A stretch of DNA of 64,000 nucleotides from Cocos nucifera (lineage: Eukaryota > Streptophyta > Magnoliopsida > Arecales > Arecaceae). The stretch spans positions 35,179-99,178 of the forward strand of contig QRFJ01007046.1 of the NCBI GenBank assembly GCA_006176705.1. Direction: 5' to 3'. Below the pieces are notes generated by a model that saw only the letters and a program-made list of their open reading frames with translations, had not been told where the DNA came from and searched no databases. Of the stretch, positions 1 to 11,639 are shown piece by piece (position 1 is the stretch's first letter; every line of letters starts with the position of its first letter). A program made the translations under genes and the position numbers.

Positions 1-1697
1 TAGTATTCAGTTTTGCCCCAAGCTCCTCTTCAGCATGCATAAGGTCTCTCTATTGAAAGTCCTGGTTAGATCCAACCATTAATATGATTGAGTTTCATAC
101 ATCAAATGAATGATGTTCAGGCTTGAGAAAAGTTCTGGCCAACCTGATCGTCATTCAGAGAGTGCAACATAATTAACATATGATAGATAGTAATTTCAAT
201 ATCTAGATGAACACTAGCTATAAGGCACCTCCAATGTTTACCTAGATAATTGGATCCATTGCCATCTACCTTAATAGGAGGCTATGACTCAGTAATCTCC
301 ATAACTTTATCATTTTTAAGAACCTAATAATTTAGAAGATTTATGTTATATATGATTCAAGGATAGAGAAGACATGGACCAAATTACTTCCACTAACTTC
401 AATAAGTCAAATCCTCCTACTAACTTCTCTAAGTCATTGATGAGGATTAGGATCAACTTCGGTCCAAGGGCATCTATATCACTCTTGCTGATCAAAATCA
501 ATCATGCTAATTTACCTAATTAATATGGGTCAGCTCGAATCAATAAGTGATCTAATCAAAATCTAATCCACCACGTTGGCCAGGTAAGTGAGATTAGTGA
601 AAGGGATATGCCATTAACTTTCCATAGATCGAATCTATGCGAGTAGCTCCCAATCAAAAACCACTGGTCAATATTGCCAAACTTACCTTAGACACCAACT
701 GGTTAATTAGTTTTAATTTGATCTACTTAGTAATTTCGGGCTCGACTATTGAGCCAAAAATCAAGTCCATTTGCTTCTTATTAAAGATATGGACTTAATC
801 AACTACAACTATTGTAATTGAATCTAGAGTATTCTTAATCTAATTTAAATCAACACTTGATTAGATTTAATCAGTTACTTTAATTAAGTCCATTCTTTAA
901 TCTAACTTTAGGTCTAACCTAATTAACAGACATGATTCAAACTAACCCATTAACCCATGTGTTATGATTTTATCTTAGGATCTTTAATTTATAATTCTAG
1001 ATCCTAATTAACAATCCTTAATTCTTAATTAAGTATAAGGCTGATGGATTAGGGTTCAATATTTGAAATAATTTCAAAGTTTTATAAAATATTTTTATAA
1101 TTTTTATTTTCTATCCACTAAAATGGATCAATTCAATCCTATCTTTACTCATACACTGACTTCACAAGTACTTGACTGCATCCAAAAATCTTTCATTACT
1201 GTATTAGAATATAGGTAGTCCGATACCAAAGTATAATGAGTTGCTTGCAAGTCACCATGATTATCTTAGGTCAAAGGACACTTATACCCATATCTTTCAT
1301 GAGCAACTCTTGACAACAGAGAGCTCCATAGTTAGATCACGTTCGGTGAAATGTATCCTTATATTTTATCTATATACTATATCAGTATCTTCATACTCCT
1401 TGGTTAAGAGGAGAACCAACTCATATGGTACACAGTAACCTACACTTGATAAATGTTGTCATCCTAGGTAACAATGTATCATTTGGTTGTGAACAAGTTT
1501 AAGGACTAAATGATAAATTCTTTTTTATTGATTTTAAATAGTTCTAAGGACTTAATTATAAAAGAGTTTATTAAAGAAAGATGACAACAAGTAATGAATA
1601 ACCAGAATAATATTTTATTTATTTAATAATTCATGTACATATTACAATGTGCTCGACCATCTATAAGTTAGATGATTAGCTTTATGATATATTTTTT
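1..1697 (-). mobile_element. Ty1/copia relic: 5' leader joined to the outer half of its LTR, cut by the window edge
   Basis: Positions 1 to about 1080 match, with many substitutions, the non-coding leader of the minus-strand copia element at about 47.5-48.5 kb. Positions about 1090-1697 then match the outer end of that element's LTR (about 43.36-43.93 and 51.34-51.90 kb), including the shared gagcaactcttgaca stretch and the terminal tagatgatt...gcttta block. The primer-binding site and the inner part of the LTR that should lie between the two are missing, so this is an internally deleted 5' end of a minus-strand element whose body lies left of the window. The short ORF at 1241-1438 lies inside the LTR and is not a gene. 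Confidence 0.7.
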
Positions 1698-1763
1698 CAT
1701 AAGAGGTTCATCCTTCTGTTCTATTGGATTGCCACTATATGCTATTAGGCGTTACTAGTAGAT

Positions 1764-3541
1764 TGTTGGACCAATAAGAATTATTTTGATGGTTAATAAT
1801 TCTCGATTGGTGAGTTAAAATTATTTCAATTCATTGAAAGAAGTTTCAATGATATTTTGATGGAGATCAAAATATATCTCACTACCAGCCAAAATAAAAG
1901 CTATGGGATCACATACAAAAGATGTCCTAATTGATCGAAAAGAGTTCTACTAGACTAGGACTCTAGAATCCTACTGGACTGGGATGCTGTCAAATCAAAA
2001 GTGGTCTAAACTATCAATTTGATTGATAATTGAACTTAAATGTGAAAGTTACATAAAGACTTACTAAGAGTTAGTAAGTTATAGAAGGACTAAATTATAA
2101 TTATTATATATTATTTAATTTAATCAAATATTAGGATTGGATCTTAATCAAATTAAATCAGATTTAATTTGATTAGATTTATTTTTGAGTTTGAGTCAAA
2201 CTAGGTTTCATTAATCTAATGTGATTAGATTTAATGAATACTTGATCCAAACCTATCTAGATTAGATTTGACCTAATTTTTAGCAATGTTTGTTTGGGAT
2301 TGAGTCTTAGTCAAATTAAATTAGATTTAATTTGATTAGATATGATTTGAGTTTGACTCAAACTAGGTTTCATAAGTCTAATGGAATTACACTAAATAAG
2401 TATTTGACTTAATGTTGAAACCCAAATCTGATTGGGCTTGATCTTAATCTAATCAAACAAGGAAGAGATCTCCATGCCCCATTTGGTTTTCATGCCCCAC
2501 ATTTTCATGTAGAAAAGGGATTTGGCATGGGATTTCTTAGGCATGGAGAAAAATGAGGAGTGGGCAGCACATTATCTCTTTGAGTCCTAGCACTCTTGGA
2601 CTCTTAACAAACCTAAAGATTGGGTTTAAAAGTGAGATAATATGGGGTGCCTCTACACAAGAGATAAGATCAACTTGTAGGATGCCCCGAGAGATGAAGA
2701 TGGTGTGGAGATAGGAGGGATGCCCAAGCCCTTTTTGCATGAGGCCTTTTTCAACATGAGGAGAAATGGTAGAAATGGGACGCCTCATCTCCTCATCCTT
2801 CTTTCTTACAACCAAAGGTTGGTTGTTTTGATAGGTATCTCTCTCTCTCTCCTTTGTCCAAAGGTTAGACATGTCTTCCTCGTCCTCTCCTCCATAGATG
2901 TCCAAGAGTTGGACATGTTTTCTCCTCCATGATCAGTCCAAGAGTTGGATGGGAAGAATAGAAAAGAGATTAGATCTCTTTTTCTTCTTCTTCAGATCTT
3001 CTTTTTCTATTAAGAAGAGAGAAAAAGAAATTAGATTTGATTTGATTTCTTAATCCTCTTATGAATCTTTTTGATTCCCTTAAGAAGATAATCAAAAGAG
3101 ATCTAAGATTCAACAATCCAAGAAGCAATCTTTGCAAGGGAGCTAGCATCCTCAGTGAGATTGGGATCTCCTGATTAGATCAGCCTCATGTGGACACCTA
3201 TAGAGGCCGGATAATTATGCAGCTTCAAAAGGACCTTGAAGACATCCATAGATCATCGGATCATAAATTTAATAGACCATAAAGATATCCATAGATCATC
3301 AGATCACAGTGAAGATCTACCTGCATAAAGATAAAAATTAGATTTTTATTTTTGCTTGTATATTAATCTTATACATATGATGATTCTTGGCTTAATATTG
3401 AGATATGATCTTTATACATGCTTAATTAGATTAGATCTATTAGAGATTTATTTTTTTGAAATTTACTTTCACTGTGTATTTAAAAAATTTTTGAAATCTA
3501 TGTATGCATATTGGATCGCCATGCGATGGCGTTTCCTAACA
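1764..3541 (+). mobile_element. Possible solo LTR or LTR remnant
   Basis: The stretch starts with tgttggacc, ends with gtttcctaaca, is AT-rich and non-coding, and has a purine/pyrimidine-rich middle (about 2.8-3.1 kb), all usual for copia LTRs. No primer-binding site follows the right end, and the five bases on each side (tagat and atata) do not match, so the borders are a guess. The small ORFs on both strands at 2.5-2.9 kb overlap each other and show no domain. It could also be part of a larger decayed element. Confidence 0.35.
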
Positions 3542-3789
3542 ATATATGCATGCTTGATTAGATCTCTTCCATTGTAGATTTTTAATGTTGATCTTATATG
3601 CATACCCGAAAACTTCCTTCACTACCTATGTAGCTCTTTATATCTGATTGGCTAGGAACAACCTAGTATTTGATTCTACATGATCCTCACTGAGGCTTGT
3701 TATGGAGAGAGTCTTAGTCATGGCAGCAGAGATAATTGATATGACCTCTAGACTGTTGAAGATCTGGAGCTCCCATCCTGCTTATGCAA

Positions 3790-4345
3790 CGATCCATCGA
3801 GTATTCATTTCATAGTAGCCTCCTCCTTCAACATATTTGAAGGTCAACTTTGATGGGAGTGTTAGAGGTAGGCATAGTAGGGTCGGCATCATGATTTGTG
3901 GGCCCAACTCTAGACTAGTGGCGGAGGAGGAAGTTACTGAAGGGAGCCCAAGATACCTGAGGTGGAGTTGCGTGTGACTTGGGCAGGGATCATCTTTGCC
4001 AGAAGGACTCTCAAAACCAGTCAACTTGTTTTCGAGGGCGACTCGACCAAGGTTGTGTCTTAGTTGCAGAATTGCATAGATGGTAGAGCCACTCATCTCT
4101 TTTTGTGTGATGCTTTGATATTGTTGGAAGGATATACTAATCTAGTCATTAGACATATCTTCCAAGAAGTGAATACCATAGCAGATTGGGTGGCAGCCTT
4201 TGTAGCTCAGCATACTAGTGACATTTTGTGGATTGAGGATGGGGGTATTCCTGGAGAGTTTTAGGATATTTTATTTTTTGATTCTTTTGATTGTATTCAC
4301 ATAAGAATTTTTTGAATGAACCACCTTATCAAAAAAAATATTGCT
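3790..4345 (+). pseudogene. RNase H-like (RVT_3 type) C-terminal fragment, probably a LINE 3' end
   Basis: Read on the plus strand with one frameshift near 3960, the sequence gives a plant RNase H-like domain: VNFDGSVRGRHS at the start (first catalytic Asp), PEVELRVTWAGI (Glu), LVFEGDST (Asp) and a terminal ADWVAAFVAQH segment. In plants this domain ends L1-type LINE ORF2 proteins and also occurs in stand-alone RVT_3 proteins. An in-frame TAG near 4060 and the frameshift show decay. After the stop at 4262 there are about 80 bases ending in an A-run, which fits a LINE 3' tail. No reverse transcriptase lies upstream, as expected of a 5'-truncated insertion. The family call is secure; the LINE origin is inferred. 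Confidence 0.65.
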
Positions 4346-4762
4346 ACTTTTTATTCCTGTTTGGATTTGAAGGGCTAACATCATCCATGATATGCCCTTC
4401 TCTTAAAAGTATCAATATTTGTTGTATATTGACATCATTCATTTATGTAATCGTTTACCCTGCATATCCTTAATTGGGAGGGTCGTTCCAATTTTTGGCC
4501 CAAATAGGTTATTTTGGTTAGCTCAATCAAGCTTGGTCCTAAGCTCCAGCCGAGCTTCAGTAGGGCTTGGGCTGAGCTCAAGCCTAAGTTTTCCAAAACT
4601 TTTTAAGCCTAAGCCCGCCCAGAGCCCAAACAAAATTCAAACTGGGCTCGAATAGGAGTATGGTCTAGCCCAGCCTAGCCTATTTCCAACCCTATCTATA
4701 GTATAAACTATAGCATAAAAGCATCCAAATCAACTAAAAATTAATATATAGAGAGAGAGAGA
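4346..4762. other. Intergenic, no gene seen
   Basis: This stretch is non-coding, with short repeated words such as gcccaa, aagcct and gagctc between 4500 and 4680. It ends in a (GA)n microsatellite at 4751-4762 that abuts the MULE inverted end. The short ORFs at 4291-4655 overlap in different frames and show no domain. Confidence 0.5.
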
Positions 4763-4863
4763 TAGACTGGGCTCCGATCGACCAAAGCCCAATCTATATC
4801 CGATCGGATCCTCCATCGTTGGATCGGTGCGCATCTTCAAGAAGTCTTTAATAGCAAATGGAG
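4763..4863 (+). repeat. Left terminal inverted repeat of the MULE
   Basis: It pairs with the reverse complement of 58998-59099. Similarity weakens after 4863 but a further patch (ttagctgacctag against ttagctgagctgg) suggests the repeat once extended to about 4893. Confidence 0.8.
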
Positions 4864-5640
4864 GGCTTCTGAGGCTGTTAGCTGACCTAGTTTAATAATA
4901 GGATTTAAATTGTTGCATGTCTTTATTTTATTCCCATCACTTGTCTGCTGAAGGCTATGATGATGCTTTAATGGAGATGGGATTGGAGAGAGATAACATT
5001 TTCCATTTGAAATGAAATTCTTTCCTCCCAACAAAACCTCATTCTTTCGCTCTCTCTCCCTTTGTTTCTAACCAGAAGAAACCTCCCTATCGCCTGCAAA
5101 ACTTTATTCTTTCTTTCTCTCTCTCCTTTTGTTTCGAGCTCTCTCTCCATCACAGTCTCTCTCCGGTGCAACACGTCATCGATTTTCTTTGTTGCAAGTC
5201 GTTGGCTCTTTCTCTTTATCACTACGATATTAGTTTTGCAACTCTATTCGGTGAAAATTTCTAGCCCACATTACTTCTCTCCCCTCCTTTTCTTTTGTAT
5301 GAAATATATCTTTTTACTATTACAATTATTTCTTTTGTATGAAATATATATGCAATATTTTAAAAAAAATTATGATATGAAAAAATAGAGACTATAGAGA
5401 CTATTCAATTACTATAATCTGCACGATTATATTTTTGTTGGATAATAATTATTATGAAAACCCTAATAACATTATTCATGTTTGAATTTAAAAAAAATGT
5501 TATTGGAACTTGAGACTTATTTATTAAAAAAAATAAAATAATAAATGATAAATAATTAATTTTAGCATGACATATCTCTAAAATTATTTCTAGAGCATTT
5601 TTAAATAGCATCAAAAGTTGATATTTAATACATAAAATTG
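4864..5640. promoter_or_regulatory. MULE subterminal region and likely transposase leader
   Basis: Between the left end and the transposase there is a CT-rich stretch (about 5040-5170, many ctctctc runs) followed by AT-rich sequence. Pyrimidine-rich stretches like this are common in plant 5' leaders. The ORFs here (4837-5388, both strands) are low-complexity shadows. A matching pyrimidine-rich stretch, seen on the opposite strand, lies inside the right end at 58740-58890. Confidence 0.35.
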
Positions 5641-5644
5641 AGCT

Positions 5645-8025
5645 ATGTATTTGAATGCCACTTATATTAATTATATTTTATTATCAGTAATAGAATTATA
5701 CATAGATGTGGAAAGTATGTACGATGATAATATGACAGTTAGCACACCAACTACTACACCAACTACATTTGTAGATGGAGAAAGCAGTATGCATGATTAT
5801 GTTTCACTTGATGATAATAATGATCATATAGAAAGGGCTTCTGAGGAAGAAAATCAGAGTCCAAAAAATGCTAAAGTTTTAGAATTGGATGAAGGCATGA
5901 TTTTTAATACTCAAGAAGAAGCAATGGAAGCTTATAATCAATATGCATATAAGAAAGGTTTTAGTATTTGAAAGGGATTATGTTATCAATCCTCCAAAAC
6001 TAAGGAGATCAGCAGACAAGAATTTACATGCTGTAAAGAAGGATTATATAAGCCTAAGATCAATATCACAGTTGTTGGGCAAGATCATGTAGCAGCTATA
6101 ACGCCACGCAAAGAAGGACAAAGCATTCACACCGGATGTAAAGGAAAAATGCGTATTAAAAAGACTGAAGTTGGTAAGTGGAAAGTTACAATGTTTCATG
6201 ATATTCATAATCATGAGCTCATTCATAGTCCATCAAAAACTCTCTTACTTCGATCATATAGAAAGATCAGCTTAGAAGACAAGGAGTTTATAGGGACTTT
6301 ACATGATCAAAATATTTCAACTCAATAAATCATGGGTGCCATTTCATAATTACATGGAGGTATACAAAATATAAGTTTCACTAGAAAAGATTTGAGCAAC
6401 CTTAGAAGCAACCTTCGAAAATAATTATTCAATATTGATTTGCAAACAACAGTTAATCATTTTTGAACTAGGCAAGTCGAGAATCCAGCTTTCTTTTATG
6501 CCATCTAATTAGATGCTGAGAATAGTGTCCATAATATTTTTTGAATTGATGGAAAGTCAAGATTATCTTATCAATATTTTGGTGATGTGGTGACATTCGA
6601 TAGGACATATATGACAAACAAATATAGCATGCCTTTTGCAACATTTGTTGGTGTCAATCATCATATGCAATCAATTTTATTTGATCGTGCATTAGTCCGA
6701 GATGAGTGCACTGAATCATTTATTTAGGTCTTTCAGTCTTTTTTGGAGGCACATTATTGCAAGCATCCAAAATGCATATTAACTGATCAGGATCCAGCAA
6801 TGGAAAAAGCCATTGAGCATGTTTTTCCTAATACTATCCATCGATTTTGTAAGTGGCATGTGCTAAAGAATATCAAAGAACGTCTATCTATTCTTTTTAA
6901 TATAAAAGATGGACTGAAGGAAGATCTTCATCATTACATCAATACTTCCATCTCCCTAGAGCAGTTTGAGCTTTGTTGGCATGTATTTATCAAGAAATAC
7001 TCCTTAGAGTCCAATGCCTATCTTGATCATTTATTCAGTATATGAGATCAATGGGTGTCTGTATATTTTAGACAAATATTCTTTGCTTCTATGTCTACAA
7101 CACAACGCAGTGAAAGTATACACTCATTATTTAAGGGTTATGTGGACAATCATATGAATGCTTTCAAATTTGTTACTCAATTTGTGACAATTTTGGAGAG
7201 TAAGTATGATCAAGAGGATGAAGAAGACTTTCAGACTTATCATGTTAAACCAAGCTTATGGTCAAAATATCCAATTGAGAAACATGCTCTTGAAGTGTAC
7301 ATAAGAACTATTTTTAAGCTTTTTAGGGAGCAACTCAAAATGACAACCATGTATGATATGGAGGAGGTGGAGAAGTATAAATTATATAATATAACTAAGA
7401 TTTAGGCTTATAATAAAAAAGCACAATAAAGAATAGCAAATTGTGTAACATGTATGATGTCTGAGGAGAAATTTTCATGCTCATGTCTAATGTTTGAATT
7501 CAGCAGCATTCTATGCGCTCATGTGTTAAATATTTTTATTATTTTAAGAATTCATCATATTTTTGCACATTACTTATTAAAATATTGGACAAAATCTTCA
7601 GAAAAAGAAGGTGCTGATACGGCACATGGTGTATGTGAAGTTCAGGATACAACATCAAGAACTAAAAGATTCAATAGGCTATGTAAAAAACTTTTAAAAT
7701 TAGCATATGATAGCTGTGTACTCTGAGAAACATATTATCTTATTATAAATGATGTGGAGCCCATCATTGAAAAGATTTATTCACTGAAGAAGAACCTATG
7801 GGTAGAACAAAGTATAATAGATGAGAGGGTAGTCATCACATAATATAGCAAAGCAGCAGAAAAGTAAATGATAATTCTGCAATATTTAAAAATCCTCCAG
7901 TTTCTAATTATAAGGGCCATAAAACACTCAGCAGGTTCAAGCATCTAATGAAAGTTAGAGTGAAGAAACAGCGGACATGCAAGAAATGTCATCAAAAGGG
8001 TCATAATATTCGAACATACAAAATA
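5645..8025 (+). pseudogene. FAR1/mudrA-type MULE transposase, inactivated by in-frame stops
   Basis: One reading frame runs from 5645 to about 7800 with no net frameshift but about eleven stop codons (first at 5969). Domains in order: acidic N-terminus; FAR1-type DNA-binding region (GMIFNTQEEAMEAYNQYA to the HNHEL motif near 6220); MULE transposase domain with FDRTYMTNKY (Asp codon 6599-6601), LTDQDPAM (Asp 6784-6786) and TQRSESIHSLF (Glu 7112-7114), so a likely DDE triad is present; SWIM zinc finger (CSC...LCAH, about 7470-7525). After a frame change, a zinc knuckle CKKCHQKGH lies at 7978-8010; its last cysteine is tyrosine. The true start may be an internal ATG near 5720. Most stops are one transition from CAA, CAG, CGA or TGG, as expected of a methylated, silent transposon. 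In life it would bind the inverted ends and catalyse cut-and-paste transposition. Confidence 0.85.
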
Positions 8026-8399
8026 AACGTCAATAAAAACATAATTATATTATATTTATTTTATTTTAAAAAAAATTTTACTGTGATTTATTGATGGTCA
8101 TACTTCTTTGTGCAGGTAGATGAAGCCTGCATTAGTAGCGGTTCATCCAAGGATGAGTAATTCGACAACATATAGGCTTACCAATGTTTCACTAATGTTT
8201 TAGAATCCGTGATTATCTTTTTCTGCTATGATATGTTATGATCTCTTTTGTATTTTGTGTTTTGAGTACAGGTATGGTTATAAACTTTTTTGAATGGATG
8301 AATGACTCTTACAGAAGAATATTTTTGAATGAGTATAATATTTGTATTCTGTTAAACCATATGATATACAAGTTTGTTCCGTTTGCTCTCTTTGATTAT

Positions 8400-9060
8400 T
8401 GATGATATTTGAATTTATTAAAAATTTATTTATAATTTTTTTGCATAAATTAATAAATTATGATAGGATAAATATAAACTCAAAATAATAAAAATAGCCT
8501 ATAAACGTGCAGGTTATAAACACAAACTATGCAGGTTGCTCCATATGTTACGAAATCATAGCAAGACAGTACCCCAGAATATATAAATTCAATAAAATAA
8601 ATAAAAACTTTGAATAATAAATACAAACCCTAGAATGATGAACAAAAAACTTGGTTCTGTAAATTCTTGAATCCATTGTAATGAACACTAAGTCCTATCG
8701 AATAAATATAAACTTAAAATAATAAATAACCTAAAATAAACATAAACTAAAAATACAACTGCCAGTTATTAAAATATCTTGAAAATATTGCTTCATATAT
8801 GTAATAAATAGAAACTCCGAATAATAAACAAAAATTCATGAAATAAACACAAACGGGGTTCAAAATATTGAATGATCCAATAAGAAAGATGAGGATAATA
8901 CTAAGTCTTAAAAGCATAAAATATTAAAATATAAATATAAATGATAATAATAAATATAAAATAAATAAACTATCAAAAAAAGGATCTAGAATAAACATCA
9001 ACTCAAAAACTTGAAATAATAATTAGAAAAACCAAAACTGTCCCCAAAAAATAACTATGA
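8400..9060 (-). repeat. AT-rich degenerate repeat, inverted relative to the 11.6-16.2 kb array
   Basis: The words aataaacacaaac, aataaatacaaac and aataaacataaac recur every few tens of bases. They are the reverse complement of the gtttgtgtttatt and tttgtatttatt words that build the large array beyond the next ORF. A gcaggttgc/gcaggttat pair at about 8510-8540 corresponds to the tgcacagtttgt landmark of that array. No coding signal is seen. Confidence 0.5.
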
Positions 9061-9075
9061 ATGTAATTATGAGGT

Positions 9076-9102
9076 GGGCTCCGATCGATATTCGGTCGGA
9101 TC
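9076..9102 (+). repeat. Internal piece resembling the MULE inverted end
   Basis: gggctccgatcga matches 4769-4781 of the left end exactly, and tattcggtcgga matches the version in the right end. It lies in the same orientation as the left end but lacks the rest of the repeat. It may mark the left end of a second, shorter MULE sharing the right end, or be a stray copy. Confidence 0.5.
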
Positions 9103-9300
9103 AAAAAAAAAAGTCATGCACCTCCTAAAAAATGGTAAAATAATAAAAGAAAGCTATTAAAAAAATTGAAAAGTAAAAAAGCTAAAAAAAAAGGAGGTGC
9201 CTGTAGGCGCCTTCTTTTTTCTTTTTTTTCATTGCAAGGGTTTTTTTAATTAAAAAAATATAGAAAACAAAAAAAATAGAAAAAACAAAAAAAATAAAAT

Positions 9301-9346
9301 GGTGCCTGAAGGCGCCTACATTAAATGTAGGTGCCTTTAGGGCACC
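9301..9346. repeat. Hairpin-forming inverted repeat 1
   Basis: aaggcgcctacat (from 9309) pairs with atgtaggtgcctt around the three-base loop taa, giving a 13-bp stem with one G.T pair. Flanking ggtgcc (9301-9306) and ggcacc (9341-9346) extend the stem. It lies upstream of the ORF that starts at 9822. Confidence 0.7.
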
Positions 9347-9519
9347 TTGATTTTTTTTAGGTTGTTTTTGAATTTTTTCAGGTCTTTTTTTAGGTATTCT
9401 TTTTATTTTTTTTAGATAGCAGGAATCGAGGACCCTCCACGTTTTTGGAACCAAACACCTGTTACAATGAACCATGATGCATTTGAATCGCTCGCTATGG
9501 GAGTCACCTAGACCAGCAT

Positions 9520-9575
9520 TGAAGGTACCTACATGAAGGATGAAGGCACCTTCATCCTTCATGTAGGCACCTTCA
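9520..9575. repeat. Hairpin-forming inverted repeat 2, 56 bp nearly perfect
   Basis: Twenty-six of 28 base pairs match around a centre at 9547/9548; the mismatches are 9527/9568 and the central pair. It is built from the same gcaccttcatg/ctacatgaagg words as hairpin 1 and as a stretch at 58240-58390 inside the right end of the MULE. Confidence 0.85.
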
Positions 9576-9821
9576 TGAAGGCGGTTCATGATCGATTTAA
9601 AGTGGGTTCAAGGAGGATCGATGGATCCATCAATGCATTGGAAAGAGTGCACCAACACTCTCAAAGCTAAACCTTTGCCTTCTTCCCACTTTGTCGCTCC
9701 CAAAATCCCTAGCTCCCTTCTCTCCTCTCGCCATCGCCACTCCACTCAAATCTTAATTCTCACACCCAAAACTTTCTCTCCATCTCCTCATCTCCTTCGA
9801 AGTCCTTCTCATCTCCTTCAG

Positions 9822-11318
9822 ATGGCTCCGAAGATGCGTCTTCCTCAATGTGAAAGAAAAAGTAGAAGGGGAATGAAAGTGAGAGGAGCAAGCCCAGTTG
9901 CATCACCTCTTCCAAAAAGTTTGGCTACATCACCTCCTAGAAGAAGTCTAGTAAGTGCAAAGAATATTCTCTCTACTTGCATCATAGATATGGATTTTTT
10001 AGATTCAGAAAAATTTTAGATTGCAAATTTGATTAGGGGTATAGGATGGGAATTTATATGCACAGCAGAAGCCCCTATTTTCATGAAATTAGCTAGAGAG
10101 TTTTATCAAAAAATTTTTATTTGGAGAAAATGATACCGTATTATCTGTAGTAAAAACAAAAAAAATTGATTTTGATGATGATATACTTAGAGAAATTTTA
10201 AAACTTCCAATTGAAGGTGACTTGTTGGATAGTCCAGAAGATAGAAGTATAAGAATAGAAAATATTCTTCAGGTGGAGGATCACGGTCAATTTCATAAAA
10301 TTTATGCTCAAAATTTAAATATTGAAATGAGACTCCTCCATATAATTATTTGCTAGATTATCCAACCTAGAGTTGGAGGATTTGATATTATAATGGATGA
10401 AAATTTAATTATTATGTATCATGTAGTCCAGTGCATTCCATTTAATCTTCCAAAAATGATTATTAAGGCTATGCAAGAGGCTGTAACTAAAATAGAAACA
10501 TCTTTACCTTATGCAATATTTTTAAATCATATTTTTAAATATTTTGAGGTAAGATTTCAAAAAGAACAATCAATAAAATTAGGCAGAGATAGTAAAATCA
10601 ATAAAGTAGCTCTAAATAGAATGCAATGATTTAAAAGTAATGGACAATGGATTAGAAAAAGTGGAAGCAGAGATATTTAGGATAGCATTTCAGCTGAAGA
10701 AGAGAGATCTCAGTTTAATAGGGGTGCAGGATCTTTCAGATCGAGAAATTTTGATAATCAAATAAGAATGACTCCAGATCTAGTCAGTGCCATAGCTCGA
10801 GAGGTTGCATCTATTCTTCAATCCTCTCGTTCCTTAGGAGAAAGTTCTATATGGATGGATCAGGTTAGTGCATGGAGTTCTTTGTTCGATAAAAAATTAG
10901 ATAATTTAATTTCAGCTGTTTAGGATATAAGGCAAGATATTCGTAATTTAATCTTTCGTATTGAAGAACTAGAGAGAAATCCATCTTATACAGACATGCA
11001 ACATCAGCTATCTGAGGTTATCTATACTCTTAGAGTCCTTGAGACTATGGTACAGAGAGAGATAGGTGGCATAGAAAGATAAAATATTCTTTCTACTGGA
11101 TTGGCAACAGTCTTATAGACTGTTGCTCGAATCGACCAACAAATAAATATACTTATTTCGAATCTTCCAAATCAAACTCAACTCAGTCAGCCTTCTTCTA
11201 CTCAGCCATCCTCCTCTAGACCATCCTCATCTAGCCCTACTCCTATAGGCCGAGGTACAATTTCTCAAGGTAGAACTCATTGCTATCACCCGGCTGTGCA
11301 AGCTGATCCTAAGGATTA
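9822..11318 (+). pseudogene. 'Putative plant transposon protein' ORF (Transposase_32/gag-like), broken
   Basis: A CT-rich leader (9660-9820) precedes an ATG at 9822 that opens a basic N-terminus (MAPKMRLPQCERKSRRG) and a serine/proline-rich stretch. It continues with LIRGIGWEFICTAEAPIF, KLAREFYQ and, across frameshifts near 10110-10130, NLNIEMRLLHIII, QPRVGGFDIIMDENLIIMYH and LPYAIFLNHIFKYFEV. This order (FYxN-like block, then a 'W/L-R-L-L' helix, then an 'L-P-Y/F-A-xF-I-T-x-I' block) is that of the plant domain known as putative plant transposon protein (PF20167); the assignment is from recognition, not a search. The C-terminal third is charged and helical, then Ser/Pro/Thr-rich, ending at TAG 11318. 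Several in-frame stops (10625, 10921, 11080) mean it is dead. Function unknown; these domains usually travel with retrotransposons or MULEs. Confidence 0.55.
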
Positions 11319-11639
11319 GAGTATTTGCTATATGATGTCAATGTTTATGATGATGTAATATTTTATATTTTGAATTTTAGGTTATGCGATGTATTATAAT
11401 ACTTTATATTTTGTATTTTTGGTTATGCCATGTATTATGTTATATGCCAGTATTTGTATTTGTATGAAAGTTTTTGTTAAATGATTTATATTCATGAAGT
11501 CAGTCAATTATTATATGTACGAGTTTATTTGAGCGAAGATAGTCATGAAATATGGTGAAAGCAATGCTTGATATCATAAACAACACCAGATGGTTTGTGA
11601 AATAGTACAGGTTCGGAGTTGGTTTGTGTTTATTATTTG

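Noticed and set aside
1764..3546. Target duplication for the possible solo LTR
   Set aside because: tagat and atata do not match.
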